From positions 1,116,001-1,180,000 of the forward strand of contig NZ_CP006821.1 in NCBI RefSeq assembly GCF_000600085.1: a stretch of DNA of 64,000 nucleotides, written 5' to 3'. This DNA comes from Helicobacter pylori oki112. Its GTDB lineage: Bacteria > Campylobacterota > Campylobacteria > Campylobacterales > Helicobacteraceae. The notes under the pieces are model-generated. The model was not told the origin of the DNA. It saw nothing but the letters and a program-made list of their open reading frames with translations, and made no database searches. The translations under genes were made by a program, and so were the position numbers. Of the stretch, positions 34,851 through 44,789 are shown in pieces (the stretch's first letter is position 1; the number at the start of each line of letters is the position of its first letter).

Positions 34851-36074
34851 ATGCTTGAAATATGGATAGATATGATAATTTGTATTTTTTATTTGCTCTT
34901 TTTTACGACTCCTTACATTATAGGCGATATTTTGCAATTGAAATTTATCCGTCAAAAGCTCTGCGAGAAGCCTGTTTTACTCCCACAAAAGGATTATGAA
35001 GAAGCGGGAAATTACGCCATTAGGAAAATGCAATTATCCATTATTTCTCAAATTTTAGACGGGATCATCTTTGCTGGTTGGGTCTTTTTTGGTTTGACGC
35101 ATTTAGAAGATTTGACGCATTATTTAAACCTTTCTGAAACGCTAGGTTACTTGGTGTTTACCTTGTTATTTTTAGCGATTCAAAGCGTTTTATCCTTACC
35201 CATTAGCTACTACACCATCATGCATTTGGATAAGGAGTTTGGCTTTTCTAAGGTGAGTTTGTCGTTGTTTTTTAAGGATTTTTTCAAAGGATTATTGCTC
35301 ACTTTAAGCGTGGGATTGTTGTTGATTTACATTCTCATTACGATCATTGAACATGTGGAGCATTGGGAGATTAGCTCGTTTTTTGTCGTGTTTGTTTTTA
35401 TGATCTTGGCTAATCTTTTTTACCCTAAAATCGCCCAGCTTTTCAATCAATTCACCCCCTTGAATAATAGGGATTTGGAGAGTCAAATTGAGAGCATGAT
35501 GGATAAGGTGGGTTTTAAATCTGAAGGCATTTTTGTGATGGACGCTAGCAAGAGGGATGGGCGTTTGAATGCGTATTTTGGGGGCTTGGGTAAAAACAAG
35601 CGGGTGGTGTTGTTTGACACTTTGATCTCTAAAGTTGGGACAGAAGGGCTTTTAGCCATTTTAGGGCATGAATTAGGGCATTTTAAAAATAAGGATTTAC
35701 TGAAAAGTTTAGGGATTATGGGAGGCTTGCTCGCTCTTGTTTTTGCTTTGATCGCTCATTTGCCACCGTTGGTTTTTGAAGGCTTTAATGTTTCACAAAC
35801 GCCAGCGAGTTTGATTGCGATTTTACTCTTGTTTTTGCCGGTATTTTCTTTTTACGCTATGCCTTTGATCGGGTTTTTTAGCCGAAAGAATGAATACAAT
35901 GCGGACAAATTTGGGGCGAGTTTAAGCTCTAAAGAAGTTTTAGCCAAAGCGTTAGTGTCTATTGTGAGCGAGAATAAAGCGTTCCCCTATTCGCACCCTT
36001 TTTATGTTTTCTTGCATTTCACGCACCCGCCCCTATTAGAGCGCTTGAAAGCTTTGGATTATGAAATTGAATGA
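34851..36074 (+). CDS. M48 zinc metalloprotease, Ste24-like
   Basis: 407-residue integral-membrane protease (HP0382-like) of the CAAX-protease 1 / Ste24 family. It has several membrane helices in the N-terminal 200 residues, the zinc motif HELGH at residues 273-277 and a third ligand in the downstream NEYNADKFGA segment. The substrate in H. pylori is unknown; bacterial relatives take part in membrane-protein quality control. AAAGGAG precedes the ATG. The stop overlaps the prmC ATG by 4 bp. Confidence 0.92.
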   Translation: MLEIWIDMIICIFYLLFFTTPYIIGDILQLKFIRQKLCEKPVLLPQKDYEEAGNYAIRKMQLSIISQILDGIIFAGWVFFGLTHLEDLTHYLNLSETLGYLVFTLLFLAIQSVLSLPISYYTIMHLDKEFGFSKVSLSLFFKDFFKGLLLTLSVGLLLIYILITIIEHVEHWEISSFFVVFVFMILANLFYPKIAQLFNQFTPLNNRDLESQIESMMDKVGFKSEGIFVMDASKRDGRLNAYFGGLGKNKRVVLFDTLISKVGTEGLLAILGHELGHFKNKDLLKSLGIMGGLLALVFALIAHLPPLVFEGFNVSQTPASLIAILLLFLPVFSFYAMPLIGFFSRKNEYNADKFGASLSSKEVLAKALVSIVSENKAFPYSHPFYVFLHFTHPPLLERLKALDYEIE

Positions 36075-36901
36075 CCCTTTCACAAGCCCTAAACAAAGCC
36101 AAAAAAGAATTATCGCAAAAAGGTTTTAGGGGGGGCTTAGAGTCTGAAATTTTATTAGGCTTTGTCTTGAAAAAAGAAAGGGTTTTTTTGCACACGCATG
36201 CTTATTTAGAGTTAAACCACAAAGAAGAGGCACGCTTTTTTGAATGGGTAGAAAAGCGTTTGAATGACTGCCCCATAGAGTATTTATTAGAAAGCTGTGA
36301 TTTTTATGGGCACTCTTTTTTCGTGAATGAGCATGTTTTAATCCCACGGCCTGAAACGGAGATTTTAGTCAAAAAAGCCCTGGATATTATTTCTCAATAC
36401 CACTTAAAAAAAATAGGCGAAATAGGCATAGGGAGCGCTTGCGTGTCTGTTAGTTTGGCTTTAGAAAACCCCAAAATTTCCATTCATGCGAGCGATATTT
36501 CACCAAAAGCTTTAGAAGTGGCGTCCAAAAATATTGAACGCTTTAATTTAAAAGATCGTGTTTTTTTAAAAAAAACGCATCTTTGGGATCGCATGCCAAC
36601 GATACAAATGCTTGTCTCTAACCCGCCCTATATCGCTAGAGATTATCCTTTGGAAAAATCCGTTCTCAAAGAACCGCATGAAGCCCTTTTTGGGGGGGTT
36701 AAGGGCGATGAAATCTTAAAAGAAATCATCTTTTTAGCCGCTGAATTAAAAATCCCTTTTTTGGCTTGTGAAATGGGGTATGACCAGTTAAAAAGCTTGA
36801 AAGAATGCTTGGAATTTTGCGGTTATGATGCGGAGTTTTACAAGGATTTGAGCGGCTTTGATAGAGGGTTCATAGGCGTTTTAAAAAGTTTTTTAAGATA
36901 A
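36071..36901 (+). CDS. prmC: peptide chain release factor N5-glutamine methyltransferase
   Basis: 276-residue HemK/PrmC enzyme that methylates the GGQ glutamine of RF1 and RF2. The N-terminal helical domain is followed by the SAM-binding region (GEIGIGSACVSVSLA) and the catalytic NPPY at residues 184-187. RPETEIL, the conserved N-terminal entry to the methyltransferase domain, is intact. It overlaps the protease gene by 4 bp (ATGA), so the two are translated together. Confidence 0.96.
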   Translation: MTLSQALNKAKKELSQKGFRGGLESEILLGFVLKKERVFLHTHAYLELNHKEEARFFEWVEKRLNDCPIEYLLESCDFYGHSFFVNEHVLIPRPETEILVKKALDIISQYHLKKIGEIGIGSACVSVSLALENPKISIHASDISPKALEVASKNIERFNLKDRVFLKKTHLWDRMPTIQMLVSNPPYIARDYPLEKSVLKEPHEALFGGVKGDEILKEIIFLAAELKIPFLACEMGYDQLKSLKECLEFCGYDAEFYKDLSGFDRGFIGVLKSFLR

Positions 36902-36929
36902 AGTTAAAACTTAATTACCCTTTTAGTGT

Positions 36930-36935
36930 TACAAT
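36930..36935 (+). promoter_or_regulatory. -10 box of gdhA
   Basis: TACAAT about 31 bases before the gdhA ATG, with AAAGGA at 36954-36959 as the ribosome site. Confidence 0.5.
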
Positions 36936-36966
36936 AAAAACACTTAAAATAATAAAGGATGCCGCT

Positions 36967-38313
36967 ATGTATATTGAAAAAATCCTCCAATCTTTACAGA
37001 AAAAATACTCCTATCAAAAAGAGTTCCATCAAGCCGTCTATGAAGCTATCACTTCTTTAAAACCCCTTTTAGACAGCGATAAAAGTTATGAAAAACATGC
37101 CATTTTAGAGCGTTTGATTGAGCCTGAAAGGGAGATTTTTTTTAGGGTGTGTTGGCTAGATGATAACAACCAGATTCAGGTCAATCGGGGGTGTAGGGTT
37201 GAATTCAATTCAGCGATTGGCCCTTATAAGGGGGGTTTGAGATTCCACCCTAGCGTGAATGAAAGCGTGATCAAGTTTTTAGGCTTTGAGCAAGTGTTGA
37301 AAAATTCGCTCACCACTTTGGCTATGGGGGGTGCTAAGGGGGGGAGCGATTTTGACCCTAAAGGAAAGAGCGAGCATGAGATCATGCGTTTTTGCCAGGC
37401 GTTCATGAATGAATTATACCGCCATATTGGGGCTACGACTGATGTGCCAGCCGGGGATATTGGAGTGGGTGAAAGAGAGATTGGCTATCTGTTTGGGCAA
37501 TATAAAAAATTAGTCAATCGTTTTGAGGGCGTATTGACCGGTAAAGGGCTCACTTATGGGGGGAGCTTGTGCAGAAAAGAAGCTACCGGTTATGGGTGCG
37601 TGTATTTTGCTGAAGAAATGTTGCAAGAAAGGAACAGCTCTTTAGAAGGTAAGGTTTGCTGCGTTTCTGGGAGCGGTAATGTCGCTATTTATACCATTGA
37701 AAAATTGCTTCAAATAGGAGCCAAACCGGTAACGGCGAGCGATTCTAATGGCATGATTTATGATAAAGACGGCATTGATTTAGAGCTTTTGAAAGAGATT
37801 AAAGAAGCGCGTCGTGGGAGGATCAAAGAATACGCCCTACAAAAACCAAGCGCGAAATACACCCCCACAGAAAATTACCCCAAAGGGGGGAATGCTGTAT
37901 GGCATGTGCCTTGTTTTGCGGCTTTTCCTAGCGCGACCGAGAATGAATTGAGCGTTTTAGACGCTAAAACCCTCCTTTCTAACGGGTGTAAATGCGTGGC
38001 TGAAGGGGCGAACATGCCCTCAAGCAATGAAGCGATTGAATTGTTTTTACAGGCTAAGATCTCTTATGGCATAGGCAAGGCGGCTAATGCTGGGGGGGTG
38101 AGCGTGAGCGGCTTGGAAATGGCACAAAATGCGAGCATGCACCCTTGGAGTTTTGAATTGGTGGACGCGAAATTGCACCACATCATGAAAGAGATTTATA
38201 AGAATGTCTCTCAAACCGCTAAAGAGTTTAAAGACCCTACTAATTTTGTTTTAGGGGCTAATATCGCTGGTTTTAGAAAAGTAGCGTCTGCGATGATAGC
38301 GCAAGGGGTTTGA
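36967..38313 (+). CDS. gdhA: glutamate dehydrogenase (NADP-type)
   Basis: 448 residues; makes glutamate from 2-oxoglutarate and ammonia, linking carbon metabolism to the ammonia from urease. Motifs: VGPYKGGLRFHP, the catalytic Lys region GGAKGGSDFDPKG, DVPAGDIGVG, and the nucleotide loop SGSGNVAIYTIEKL. Length and motif order match the hexameric NADP-dependent enzyme (GDH of E. coli, 447 aa). It stands alone, with its own promoter, and converges on fucT. Confidence 0.98.
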   Translation: MYIEKILQSLQKKYSYQKEFHQAVYEAITSLKPLLDSDKSYEKHAILERLIEPEREIFFRVCWLDDNNQIQVNRGCRVEFNSAIGPYKGGLRFHPSVNESVIKFLGFEQVLKNSLTTLAMGGAKGGSDFDPKGKSEHEIMRFCQAFMNELYRHIGATTDVPAGDIGVGEREIGYLFGQYKKLVNRFEGVLTGKGLTYGGSLCRKEATGYGCVYFAEEMLQERNSSLEGKVCCVSGSGNVAIYTIEKLLQIGAKPVTASDSNGMIYDKDGIDLELLKEIKEARRGRIKEYALQKPSAKYTPTENYPKGGNAVWHVPCFAAFPSATENELSVLDAKTLLSNGCKCVAEGANMPSSNEAIELFLQAKISYGIGKAANAGGVSVSGLEMAQNASMHPWSFELVDAKLHHIMKEIYKNVSQTAKEFKDPTNFVLGANIAGFRKVASAMIAQGV

Positions 38314-38331
38314 TTGATCTATCTTACCAAC

Positions 38332-39726
38332 CTATTTTCTAACCCACCCCCTTATGGCACGCAACAAGGGTAAGAATTTTTGATAAATTTTGCGATAGAT
38401 TTTAAAAGAGGTGTTTTGGGATAGCTCCAAAAGAGGGGTAGCCTTTGATAAGAGGCGTTCATGATCTCTTCTCAAATCATCATGATCTCTTCTCAAATCA
38501 TCATGATCTCTTCTCAAATCATCATGATCTCTTCTCAAATCATCATGATCTCTTCTCAAATCATCATGATCTCTTCTCAAATCATCATAATTAACCCTCA
38601 AATCATCATGATCTCTTCTCAACCCATCAACAGACACTAACGGCTCATTCAAATCACGATGAAGAGCAGAATAATGGGCATCATTGCAATGATAAATCGT
38701 ATCGTTTTCTAAAATCGTTTTAAAAAAATCCAGGATCTTTTCAAAACTCAAATCTTGGTAAAAACCAGCTTTCCCATCAATGGTGTTTAAAGGGTTTTCA
38801 TAGAGCATGTCTAAATAAGCGTTTTGGTGCGCGTGCAAATATCTGATATAGTCAATCGCTTCATCAAAGTTTTTAAAATCATGCACATTCACAAAACTTT
38901 TAGGGTTAAAATCTTTCGCCACGCTGGGACTCCCCCAATAAATAGGAATGGTATGGCTGAAATACGCGTCAAGGATTTTTTCGGTTACATAGCCATAGCC
39001 TTGTGAATTTTCAAAACAGAGATTGAATTTGTATTGGCTTAAAAATTCGTTTTTGTTTTTGACCTTATAGCCTAAAGTGTTTTTCACGCTTCCTCCCCCA
39101 GCCACTGGCTCTATAGAATTTAAAGCGTCATAGAAAGCGTTCCTAACAGGAGCGTTAGCGTTGCTCGCAACAAAACTGGCAAACCCTCTTTTCAAAGGAT
39201 CGCTTTCATTATGGATTAGCGCGCATAAATTGGGGTGGTTTTCTTTAAATTTATGGGAGGGTTTTTTTAAAGTATAAAGGCTGTCAGCTTTGAGTTTATA
39301 GGGTGAAGTGGTGTCATTAACGATCTCGGCTTTATAATGCAAATAGGCGTAATACAAAGGCATTCTCAAATAACGATCGTTAAAATCTAATTCATCAAAG
39401 CCTATGGCGTAATCAAAAAGGTTGAAATTGGGCGCTTCATTTTCGCCGGTGTAAAACACTCGTTTGGTGTTTTGATAGGATAAGATTTTTCTGGCTTGTT
39501 CCAAAGGATTGCCAAAGACTAGATCTGAGGGTTCATTGGGGTTGTTGTGTAGAATGATTTTATAGCGTTGTTTTAGGATGACATGCAAAATGAAGTCTCT
39601 GAATCCTTTTTTTTCGCTATTTTTTAAGGGCCACCAATTGGCTAGGGCTACATTTAATGGGGGCTTATGGGTTGTTTCATCTAAATGGGTGCTGTCTATG
39701 AAAGCGCCTAGTAAGGGCTGGAACAT
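38332..39726 (-). CDS. fucT: alpha-1,3-fucosyltransferase with C-terminal heptad repeats
   Basis: 464-residue enzyme (HP0379 family, also called futA) that adds fucose to N-acetyllactosamine on the O-antigen, making Lewis x-type antigens. The GT10 catalytic region has RKILSYQNTKRVFYTGENE and the highly conserved FNLCFENSQGYGYVTEKI run in pieces FENSQGYGYVTEKI. Then eight copies of a DDLRRDH-type heptad form a dimerisation coiled coil, followed by a basic amphipathic tail (KIYQKFLPLLRAIRGW) that attaches it to the membrane. The frame is open, so the gene reads as ON. An A8 tract at 39607-39614 (NSEKKGF) is a possible slippage point. Confidence 0.97.
   Translation of the reverse strand: MFQPLLGAFIDSTHLDETTHKPPLNVALANWWPLKNSEKKGFRDFILHVILKQRYKIILHNNPNEPSDLVFGNPLEQARKILSYQNTKRVFYTGENEAPNFNLFDYAIGFDELDFNDRYLRMPLYYAYLHYKAEIVNDTTSPYKLKADSLYTLKKPSHKFKENHPNLCALIHNESDPLKRGFASFVASNANAPVRNAFYDALNSIEPVAGGGSVKNTLGYKVKNKNEFLSQYKFNLCFENSQGYGYVTEKILDAYFSHTIPIYWGSPSVAKDFNPKSFVNVHDFKNFDEAIDYIRYLHAHQNAYLDMLYENPLNTIDGKAGFYQDLSFEKILDFFKTILENDTIYHCNDAHYSALHRDLNEPLVSVDGLRRDHDDLRVNYDDLRRDHDDLRRDHDDLRRDHDDLRRDHDDLRRDHDDLRRDHERLLSKATPLLELSQNTSFKIYRKIYQKFLPLLRAIRGWVRK
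38461..38628 (-). repeat. eight 21-bp in-frame repeats coding DDLRRDH
   Basis: Six exact 21-bp copies (38461-38586), one variant coding DDLRVNY (38587-38607) and one coding DGLRRDH (38608-38628). Identical units favour copy-number change by slippage or recombination. In this family the repeat number is thought to act as a ruler for the glycan length that is fucosylated. Confidence 0.97.
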
Positions 39727-39735
39727 TCTTATCCT

Positions 39736-42546
39736 TTAAACCAATTTAGGCAAACTCAAATGGCGTTTGAAATACGCCAAGATCACGAGAGCAAAAGGTA
39801 TCGCTATTAAAAAGTATAAGAAAGTAGGGATGGGCAAAGGATCGCCTGCGGCATAGCTGTGCAAACCAGAAAGGTAGTAATTCACGCCAAAATAAGTCAT
39901 TAAAACCGAATAAAACCCTAAAACGCTGCTGCTCGCTAAAATAAAGGGCCAATTTTGAGAGCCTAGAAAACGCAAATGCAAGATTAAAGCATAGACGCAA
40001 ATAGAAATCAACGCCCAAGTTTCTTTAGGGTCCCACCCCCAATAGCGCCCCCAAGATTCATTCGCCCACACCCCGCCTAAGAAATTCCCAGCTGTGAGCA
40101 TGAACAGGCCTAAAATCATGCTCATTTCATTGATAGCACTAATGGAGAGAATGGTTTTGTCCAAATTGAAACGCCCTTGTTTGCGCAAAATAAACAAAAC
40201 CAAACTCAAAATCCCTAGCACAAAACACAAGCCCAAAAAGCCATAACTGGCGGTGATGACAGAAACATGGATATTGAGCCAATAGGATTTTAACACCGGC
40301 ACTAAATGGCCAATTTGAGGGTCCATAAAGCCTAAATGGGCCACAAAAAGCGCGATACCGGCTAAAAAGCTAGAGGCCGATAGCGCGAGTTTGGAGCGTA
40401 AAACAAACCCTGCGATAACAGAAGCCCATGCGATATAAAGCATGGACTCATAAGCGTTGCTCCAAGGCGAATGCCCGCTCACATACCAGCGCAAAACAAG
40501 CCCCATAGAATGAGCGAGCGCGCAAAGCAAGATAGCAATATAAAGGGTTTTAGTGAGCCAAATATTTGGAATCGTGTTTTTAACAAGAGAGCTGATCACA
40601 ACGATAAAAAGCAATAACCCAAGAAGGATATAAGGCAGAGTTAGGCTGTTAAAAAAATTGGTGTGGTTTAAAAAAATTTCAGAATCCACTTTAGAAGAGG
40701 GTAAATAGAGGTTTTTGGCATGCTCTTGTTGGTAAATGCTTAAATCTTTTAGGGTTTTTTCTACTTTATCCCATTGATTGGTTTTTAAAGCGTCATCAAA
40801 CCCGCTAAAAATATTTTTTAAAAACCCCGTTGCCACGCTTGAAATTTCTTTATCAGGGCTGTTGATCGCTTCAATGGGCGAGAGCCAAGCGGTGGTTTTA
40901 TCGCTAGGGAAAATGCGTAAAAATTGAGCGCTAAAAAGCGTATAGACTAAGTTGATTCGTTCATCTACTTTTAAGACATCTTTATCCAACTCGTTGCGCG
41001 CGTTAGGGGATTTTTGATTGACCTCTTCAACCAAATTTTTTAATTTATACCCACGGCTATCAAAAACATCTCTAAAAGCGATACGGCTTTCGTCTAAAGG
41101 CGTGCCAATAAGCTTTCTTAAGGCTTTAGTGGAAGTGTAAATCATCTTAATACTGCGCCAATCATTGGGGAAAAACATGATCCCTAAAAGCACTTGCATG
41201 GCGTTTAGCCCCTGAAAATCATCTTTTTTTAAAATCTTATGGATATATTCAATGCTGATGGTGTCTAAAGGTTTGATACGCCCGTCAAAATCCTGGACTT
41301 GAAGCCTTTGAAAGGCTTTTAAGTGGTCTTTGGAATACTCTCTTAAATGTTTCAAACGCTCTAAAATCGCGCTTTTAGAATCCTCTTTATTAGCGGGATT
41401 TTCTACATTCTGTCGTTCTATTGGAGCGCTTTTTCCCCCATGCATGTCAATTGGAGCCTCATTAGCAAACGAAGAAGTAAAAGGGCTGATTAAAATTAAA
41501 GCGAGTAAGAAACTAGCCATTTGTTGGGATTTTAAAAAGCGTGAAAGCTTTAAAAAACGCCCGTTTTTATCCAAAAGTAACCACAAAGCCCCCAAAATAA
41601 GCATCGCATACCCTAAATAAGTGGGGATTTTACCCGGGTCTTTATTGACAGAAAGAATCGTGCCTTTTTCATCCGTATCATAGGAAGATTGGAAAAAGCG
41701 ATAACCTTCATAATCTAAAACATGGTTCATAAAAATCCTATAAGGTTTGATTAAAGTGTTATCCAATTTCAAAACTTCCACTTCTGAAGCGTAAGATGAA
41801 GGGCTCATAGAGCCGGCGTAACGCTCTAATTCAAAACGCTTCAGTTTGATTTGAAAAGGCAATCCAATGTAAGCCGATCCAAAACTTAAAGAGAGCTTGT
41901 CGTCTTTAAACATCTCGCTTTCTTCTATGCCTTCATTCCTGTTGTTTTTAATGAGGTTGAATTTGTGGCTCACGCCGTTATAGGTCGCTTTTAACACTAA
42001 AATGGTAGCGTCATCTTTTTTAATAGCGTTTTGCTTGTAGATCTCTAAAGGTTCTAAAATCAAAGGCTTGTGATCTAAAGTGGCATGAATGGGTTTTAAT
42101 CGTTTGGAATAATAAAAAGTTAAAGGCGTTTTTAAAGAAAGTTTTTTTTCGTCGTTTAGGGTGATATTAAGGTAAGTGTCCGCGCTTTCAAAAGAGCTTT
42201 GCGCGCTGTTTTCTCGCACATGCATAAGCCCTTCTACGCCAAAAAAGTGCGTGATGGCTGCCCCCAAAATGATTAAAATCAAGGAGCTATGGAAAAAAAG
42301 GCTCGCATACCTTTTGCGCTCCAAAGCTTTAGATTTAATGAATGTGCCTATTAAAACCACCAACAAATACGCATGCAAGAAATTAAACCAAGGGGTGTTA
42401 TACACAATCGCTTTACTCGCACTCGTGCCGTAATCGTTTTCTATAAAAGTGGCTATCGCGCACGCTAAGGCGTAGAGCGCGATTAAAGGGATAGCGACCC
42501 AAAAAGAAGCCAGCAAAAAAGAAAGCAGGCTTTTGAGATTCTTCAT
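39736..42546 (-). CDS. ccsBA: fused cytochrome c synthase (ResB-CcsA type, system II)
   Basis: 936-residue membrane protein (HP0378) that exports haem and attaches it to CXXCH motifs of c-type cytochromes. The N-terminal half is the ResB part with periplasmic loops. The C-terminal half is CcsA with the tryptophan-rich haem-binding WGRYWGWDPKETWALI (WWD) motif and flanking histidines (LVAHLGFMDPQ, HSPWSNAYE). The fusion is typical of Campylobacterota. A thioredoxin-like lipoprotein, the expected reductant, is encoded 9 bp upstream on the same strand. Confidence 0.96.
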   Translation of the reverse strand: MKNLKSLLSFLLASFWVAIPLIALYALACAIATFIENDYGTSASKAIVYNTPWFNFLHAYLLVVLIGTFIKSKALERKRYASLFFHSSLILIILGAAITHFFGVEGLMHVRENSAQSSFESADTYLNITLNDEKKLSLKTPLTFYYSKRLKPIHATLDHKPLILEPLEIYKQNAIKKDDATILVLKATYNGVSHKFNLIKNNRNEGIEESEMFKDDKLSLSFGSAYIGLPFQIKLKRFELERYAGSMSPSSYASEVEVLKLDNTLIKPYRIFMNHVLDYEGYRFFQSSYDTDEKGTILSVNKDPGKIPTYLGYAMLILGALWLLLDKNGRFLKLSRFLKSQQMASFLLALILISPFTSSFANEAPIDMHGGKSAPIERQNVENPANKEDSKSAILERLKHLREYSKDHLKAFQRLQVQDFDGRIKPLDTISIEYIHKILKKDDFQGLNAMQVLLGIMFFPNDWRSIKMIYTSTKALRKLIGTPLDESRIAFRDVFDSRGYKLKNLVEEVNQKSPNARNELDKDVLKVDERINLVYTLFSAQFLRIFPSDKTTAWLSPIEAINSPDKEISSVATGFLKNIFSGFDDALKTNQWDKVEKTLKDLSIYQQEHAKNLYLPSSKVDSEIFLNHTNFFNSLTLPYILLGLLLFIVVISSLVKNTIPNIWLTKTLYIAILLCALAHSMGLVLRWYVSGHSPWSNAYESMLYIAWASVIAGFVLRSKLALSASSFLAGIALFVAHLGFMDPQIGHLVPVLKSYWLNIHVSVITASYGFLGLCFVLGILSLVLFILRKQGRFNLDKTILSISAINEMSMILGLFMLTAGNFLGGVWANESWGRYWGWDPKETWALISICVYALILHLRFLGSQNWPFILASSSVLGFYSVLMTYFGVNYYLSGLHSYAAGDPLPIPTFLYFLIAIPFALVILAYFKRHLSLPKLV

Positions 42547-42555
42547 TAGACTTTC

Positions 42556-43221
42556 CTAGTTAGACTTGCTTTTAGAAAGGTTGGTTTTATACTTGATGTA
42601 AGCCTTTAATTTTTTAGTGAGATCCTCATCGTTTTTCGTGTCTTGATACTTCCCATCGCCGATAAATTCTAACACGGCTAAAAATTGCGTGGAAGGCATA
42701 TAGCCGGGCAATTCATAGATGGTTTTGCCGGTTTTATCGGATAAAACAATCGTAGGGGTGGATTGGACGGCATAAATTTGCGCTAATTCTTCTGTGGACA
42801 TTTTGATTTCTTTTTCATTATTTTTATCGCCGACTTTAAAATTATGCTCTTTGGAGTAGCTGATATTGACATAGTAAGCGCTAAAATGCTCTTTAATGTA
42901 GTCGCGCAATTCTTTGACATTCTTGAGATCTTTTTTAAACCTTTCGCAATAGGAGCAACCATTACGCCCAAAAACTAAAAGCATGTATTTGTTATTAGGG
43001 CTAATGGACTTATTGTCTAAAAAAACATCTTCTAAACCGGCGTAACTCTTTTTGTCTATGTTGTCTCGCTCATCGTTCAATTCTTTGGAGCTTTGAGAAC
43101 CGGAACTTAAAAGATTTTCATCTAATTTGTCTTTATTGTTGGATTTGCAAGCACTTAAAAATAGCGAAATCAATAGCAACACGCTTAAAAATTTCTTGGA
43201 AACATAAGAAAGTGAAAACAT
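42556..43221 (-). CDS. thioredoxin-fold lipoprotein with a CSYC active site (cytochrome c biogenesis / disulfide isomerase type)
   Basis: 221 residues (HP0377). The signal peptide ends in the lipobox LSAC with C25, so it should be lipid-anchored on the periplasmic side. After a linker, the thioredoxin domain has the active site NGCSYCERF (C89, C92) and a cis-proline in STPTIV. Placed directly ahead of ccsBA, it most likely keeps apocytochrome c cysteines reduced, as CcmG or ResA does. The CSYC pair is unlike the CXXC of ResA and nearer to DsbC-type proteins, so an isomerase role is also possible. Confidence 0.9.
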   Translation of the reverse strand: MFSLSYVSKKFLSVLLLISLFLSACKSNNKDKLDENLLSSGSQSSKELNDERDNIDKKSYAGLEDVFLDNKSISPNNKYMLLVFGRNGCSYCERFKKDLKNVKELRDYIKEHFSAYYVNISYSKEHNFKVGDKNNEKEIKMSTEELAQIYAVQSTPTIVLSDKTGKTIYELPGYMPSTQFLAVLEFIGDGKYQDTKNDEDLTKKLKAYIKYKTNLSKSKSN

Positions 43222-43297
43222 GAAATAACCTTTATTTTTTAATGGGTTTGAAAACCAGGTATCTTACTACAATAATCGCTTTTTTATGCGCATTTTA

Positions 43298-44302
43298 CTA
43301 TTCCTTGAGATTTTTAACCCGTTCAATAATGAATTGTGCAAACTCTATGGAATCGTTTAAGCATGGGCAAACCAAATATTCTTTAATTGCCAAGCGCTCT
43401 GCCATCAAGCGGTATTGCATGTCTAATTCATAGAGCGTTTCAGAATTGTCAATCGTGAAAGCCAAAGGGTAGATGATAATATGAGACTTGCGGTGCTTTT
43501 CTATCAACTCTTCAGTGCTTGGCTCTAGCCATTTCATAGGCCCTAGCTTGGATTGGTAGGAGAGTAAAACTTCTTTAAAAGGGATATTTTTTTGTTGCAT
43601 CAACTCTTTTAACAAACTCACATGGTGTTCGCATTCTTGTTGGTAAGTATCACCGGCATCAACAATGCTTTTAGGTAAGCCATGGACGGAAAAGATTAAG
43701 ACAAAATCCTGGCTTTTGCGGTTGTTTAGGGCGCTTAAAATCGTGTTTAAAATGATTTCATTAAGCTTTTTGTCAGCATAAAAGCGCTCTATCACTCGCA
43801 CCTTAGGGCGGAAAGTTTCTAGGGATTTTAGGGCGTTAAAAGCGTCATTGAAGCTAGAAAGGGTGGTGGTGCTAGAATATTGCGGATACATGGAAAAAAA
43901 CACCAAGCTTTCTACCTCTTTTAAGGCTAAATCTTGCAAGACCATAGACGCATAAGGGGGGGTATAACGCATCGCATAAGTGTAAAAGCGAGAAGGATCC
44001 AATTCGTTCAAACGCTCTGTAAGGGCGAATGTGATAGGCGTTAAAGGGGATTTGCCTCCTAATTTTTCATAGATTTTTTTGGATTTTTCTATGCGGTTAT
44101 TGACAATCATTTTACCCACCATTTTACGCATGAAATTATTTTTAATGGTAAGGATAAAGGGGTCATCAAACATGTTTTTTAAAAACACCCCCACTTCATA
44201 AAGGCTGTTAGGCCCTCCCATATTCAAAAGAACGACCGCTTCTTTAGGGGATTTTGTGGCGTTATTTTCTAAATTATTAAGCTTTTCATTGATTAAATTC
44301 AT
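43298..44302 (-). CDS. hemH: ferrochelatase
   Basis: 334-residue enzyme that inserts Fe2+ into protoporphyrin IX, the last step of haem synthesis. Markers are [12 protein letters not shown] near the N-terminus, the metal-binding His in FSVHGLPKS and [17 protein letters not shown] with the conserved Glu. The ATG at 44302 was chosen over a GTG two codons earlier. No clear ribosome site precedes either. Located beside the cytochrome c genes, though 76 bp apart. Confidence 0.96.
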   Translation of the reverse strand: MNLINEKLNNLENNATKSPKEAVVLLNMGGPNSLYEVGVFLKNMFDDPFILTIKNNFMRKMVGKMIVNNRIEKSKKIYEKLGGKSPLTPITFALTERLNELDPSRFYTYAMRYTPPYASMVLQDLALKEVESLVFFSMYPQYSSTTTLSSFNDAFNALKSLETFRPKVRVIERFYADKKLNEIILNTILSALNNRKSQDFVLIFSVHGLPKSIVDAGDTYQQECEHHVSLLKELMQQKNIPFKEVLLSYQSKLGPMKWLEPSTEELIEKHRKSHIIIYPLAFTIDNSETLYELDMQYRLMAERLAIKEYLVCPCLNDSIEFAQFIIERVKNLKE

Positions 44303-44357
44303 TAGCACATGCTAAAATAAAACGATTAATAAAAAATAAATCGTTAGAAAGAAGTTA

Positions 44358-44789
44358 ATGTTAGAGATGAGTTTGCAAGTATTAAATACACAAGATTCTT
44401 CTGTGATGGCTCAATCCTTGCTTATCCATGCCTTTTTTGCCGCCTTGCTTGCCCTAGCTTTTATGATCAATCTTTACACCCTTTTTAAAGAAAAGAATCT
44501 TATCCAATTGAACAAAAAAATCTATCTTGTCATGCCAGCGATTTACATTCTTTTAAGCATCGCTCTTTTGAGCGGGGTTTTTATTTGGGCGATGCAACAA
44601 TTTGCTTTTTCTTTTAGCGCTGTTGCCATGCTTTTAGGGCTGTTGTTGATGCTTATAGCAGAAATCAAACGCCATAAAAGCGTGAAATTCGCTATCACTA
44701 AAAAAGAAAGGATGGAAGCGTATATCAAAAAAGCTAAAATCCTGTATTTTTTAGAAACGATTCTTATTGTTGTGTTAATGGGCCTTTGA
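44358..44789 (+). CDS. four-helix membrane protein of unknown function (HP0375-like)
   Basis: 143 residues with about four predicted membrane helices (LLIHAFFAALLALAFMINL, YLVMPAIYILLSIALLSG, FSAVAMLLGLLLMLIAEI, LYFLETILIVVLMGL) and a basic loop between helices three and four. The histidine in helix one and the layout recall small haem- or copper-handling membrane proteins, but nothing here proves that. The stop is directly followed by the ATG of rsmE. Confidence 0.7.
   Translation: MLEMSLQVLNTQDSSVMAQSLLIHAFFAALLALAFMINLYTLFKEKNLIQLNKKIYLVMPAIYILLSIALLSGVFIWAMQQFAFSFSAVAMLLGLLLMLIAEIKRHKSVKFAITKKERMEAYIKKAKILYFLETILIVVLMGL

Noticed and set aside
38461-38628. CRISPR-like regular repeats
   Set aside because: The 21-bp units are contiguous with no spacers and code for the fucT heptads.
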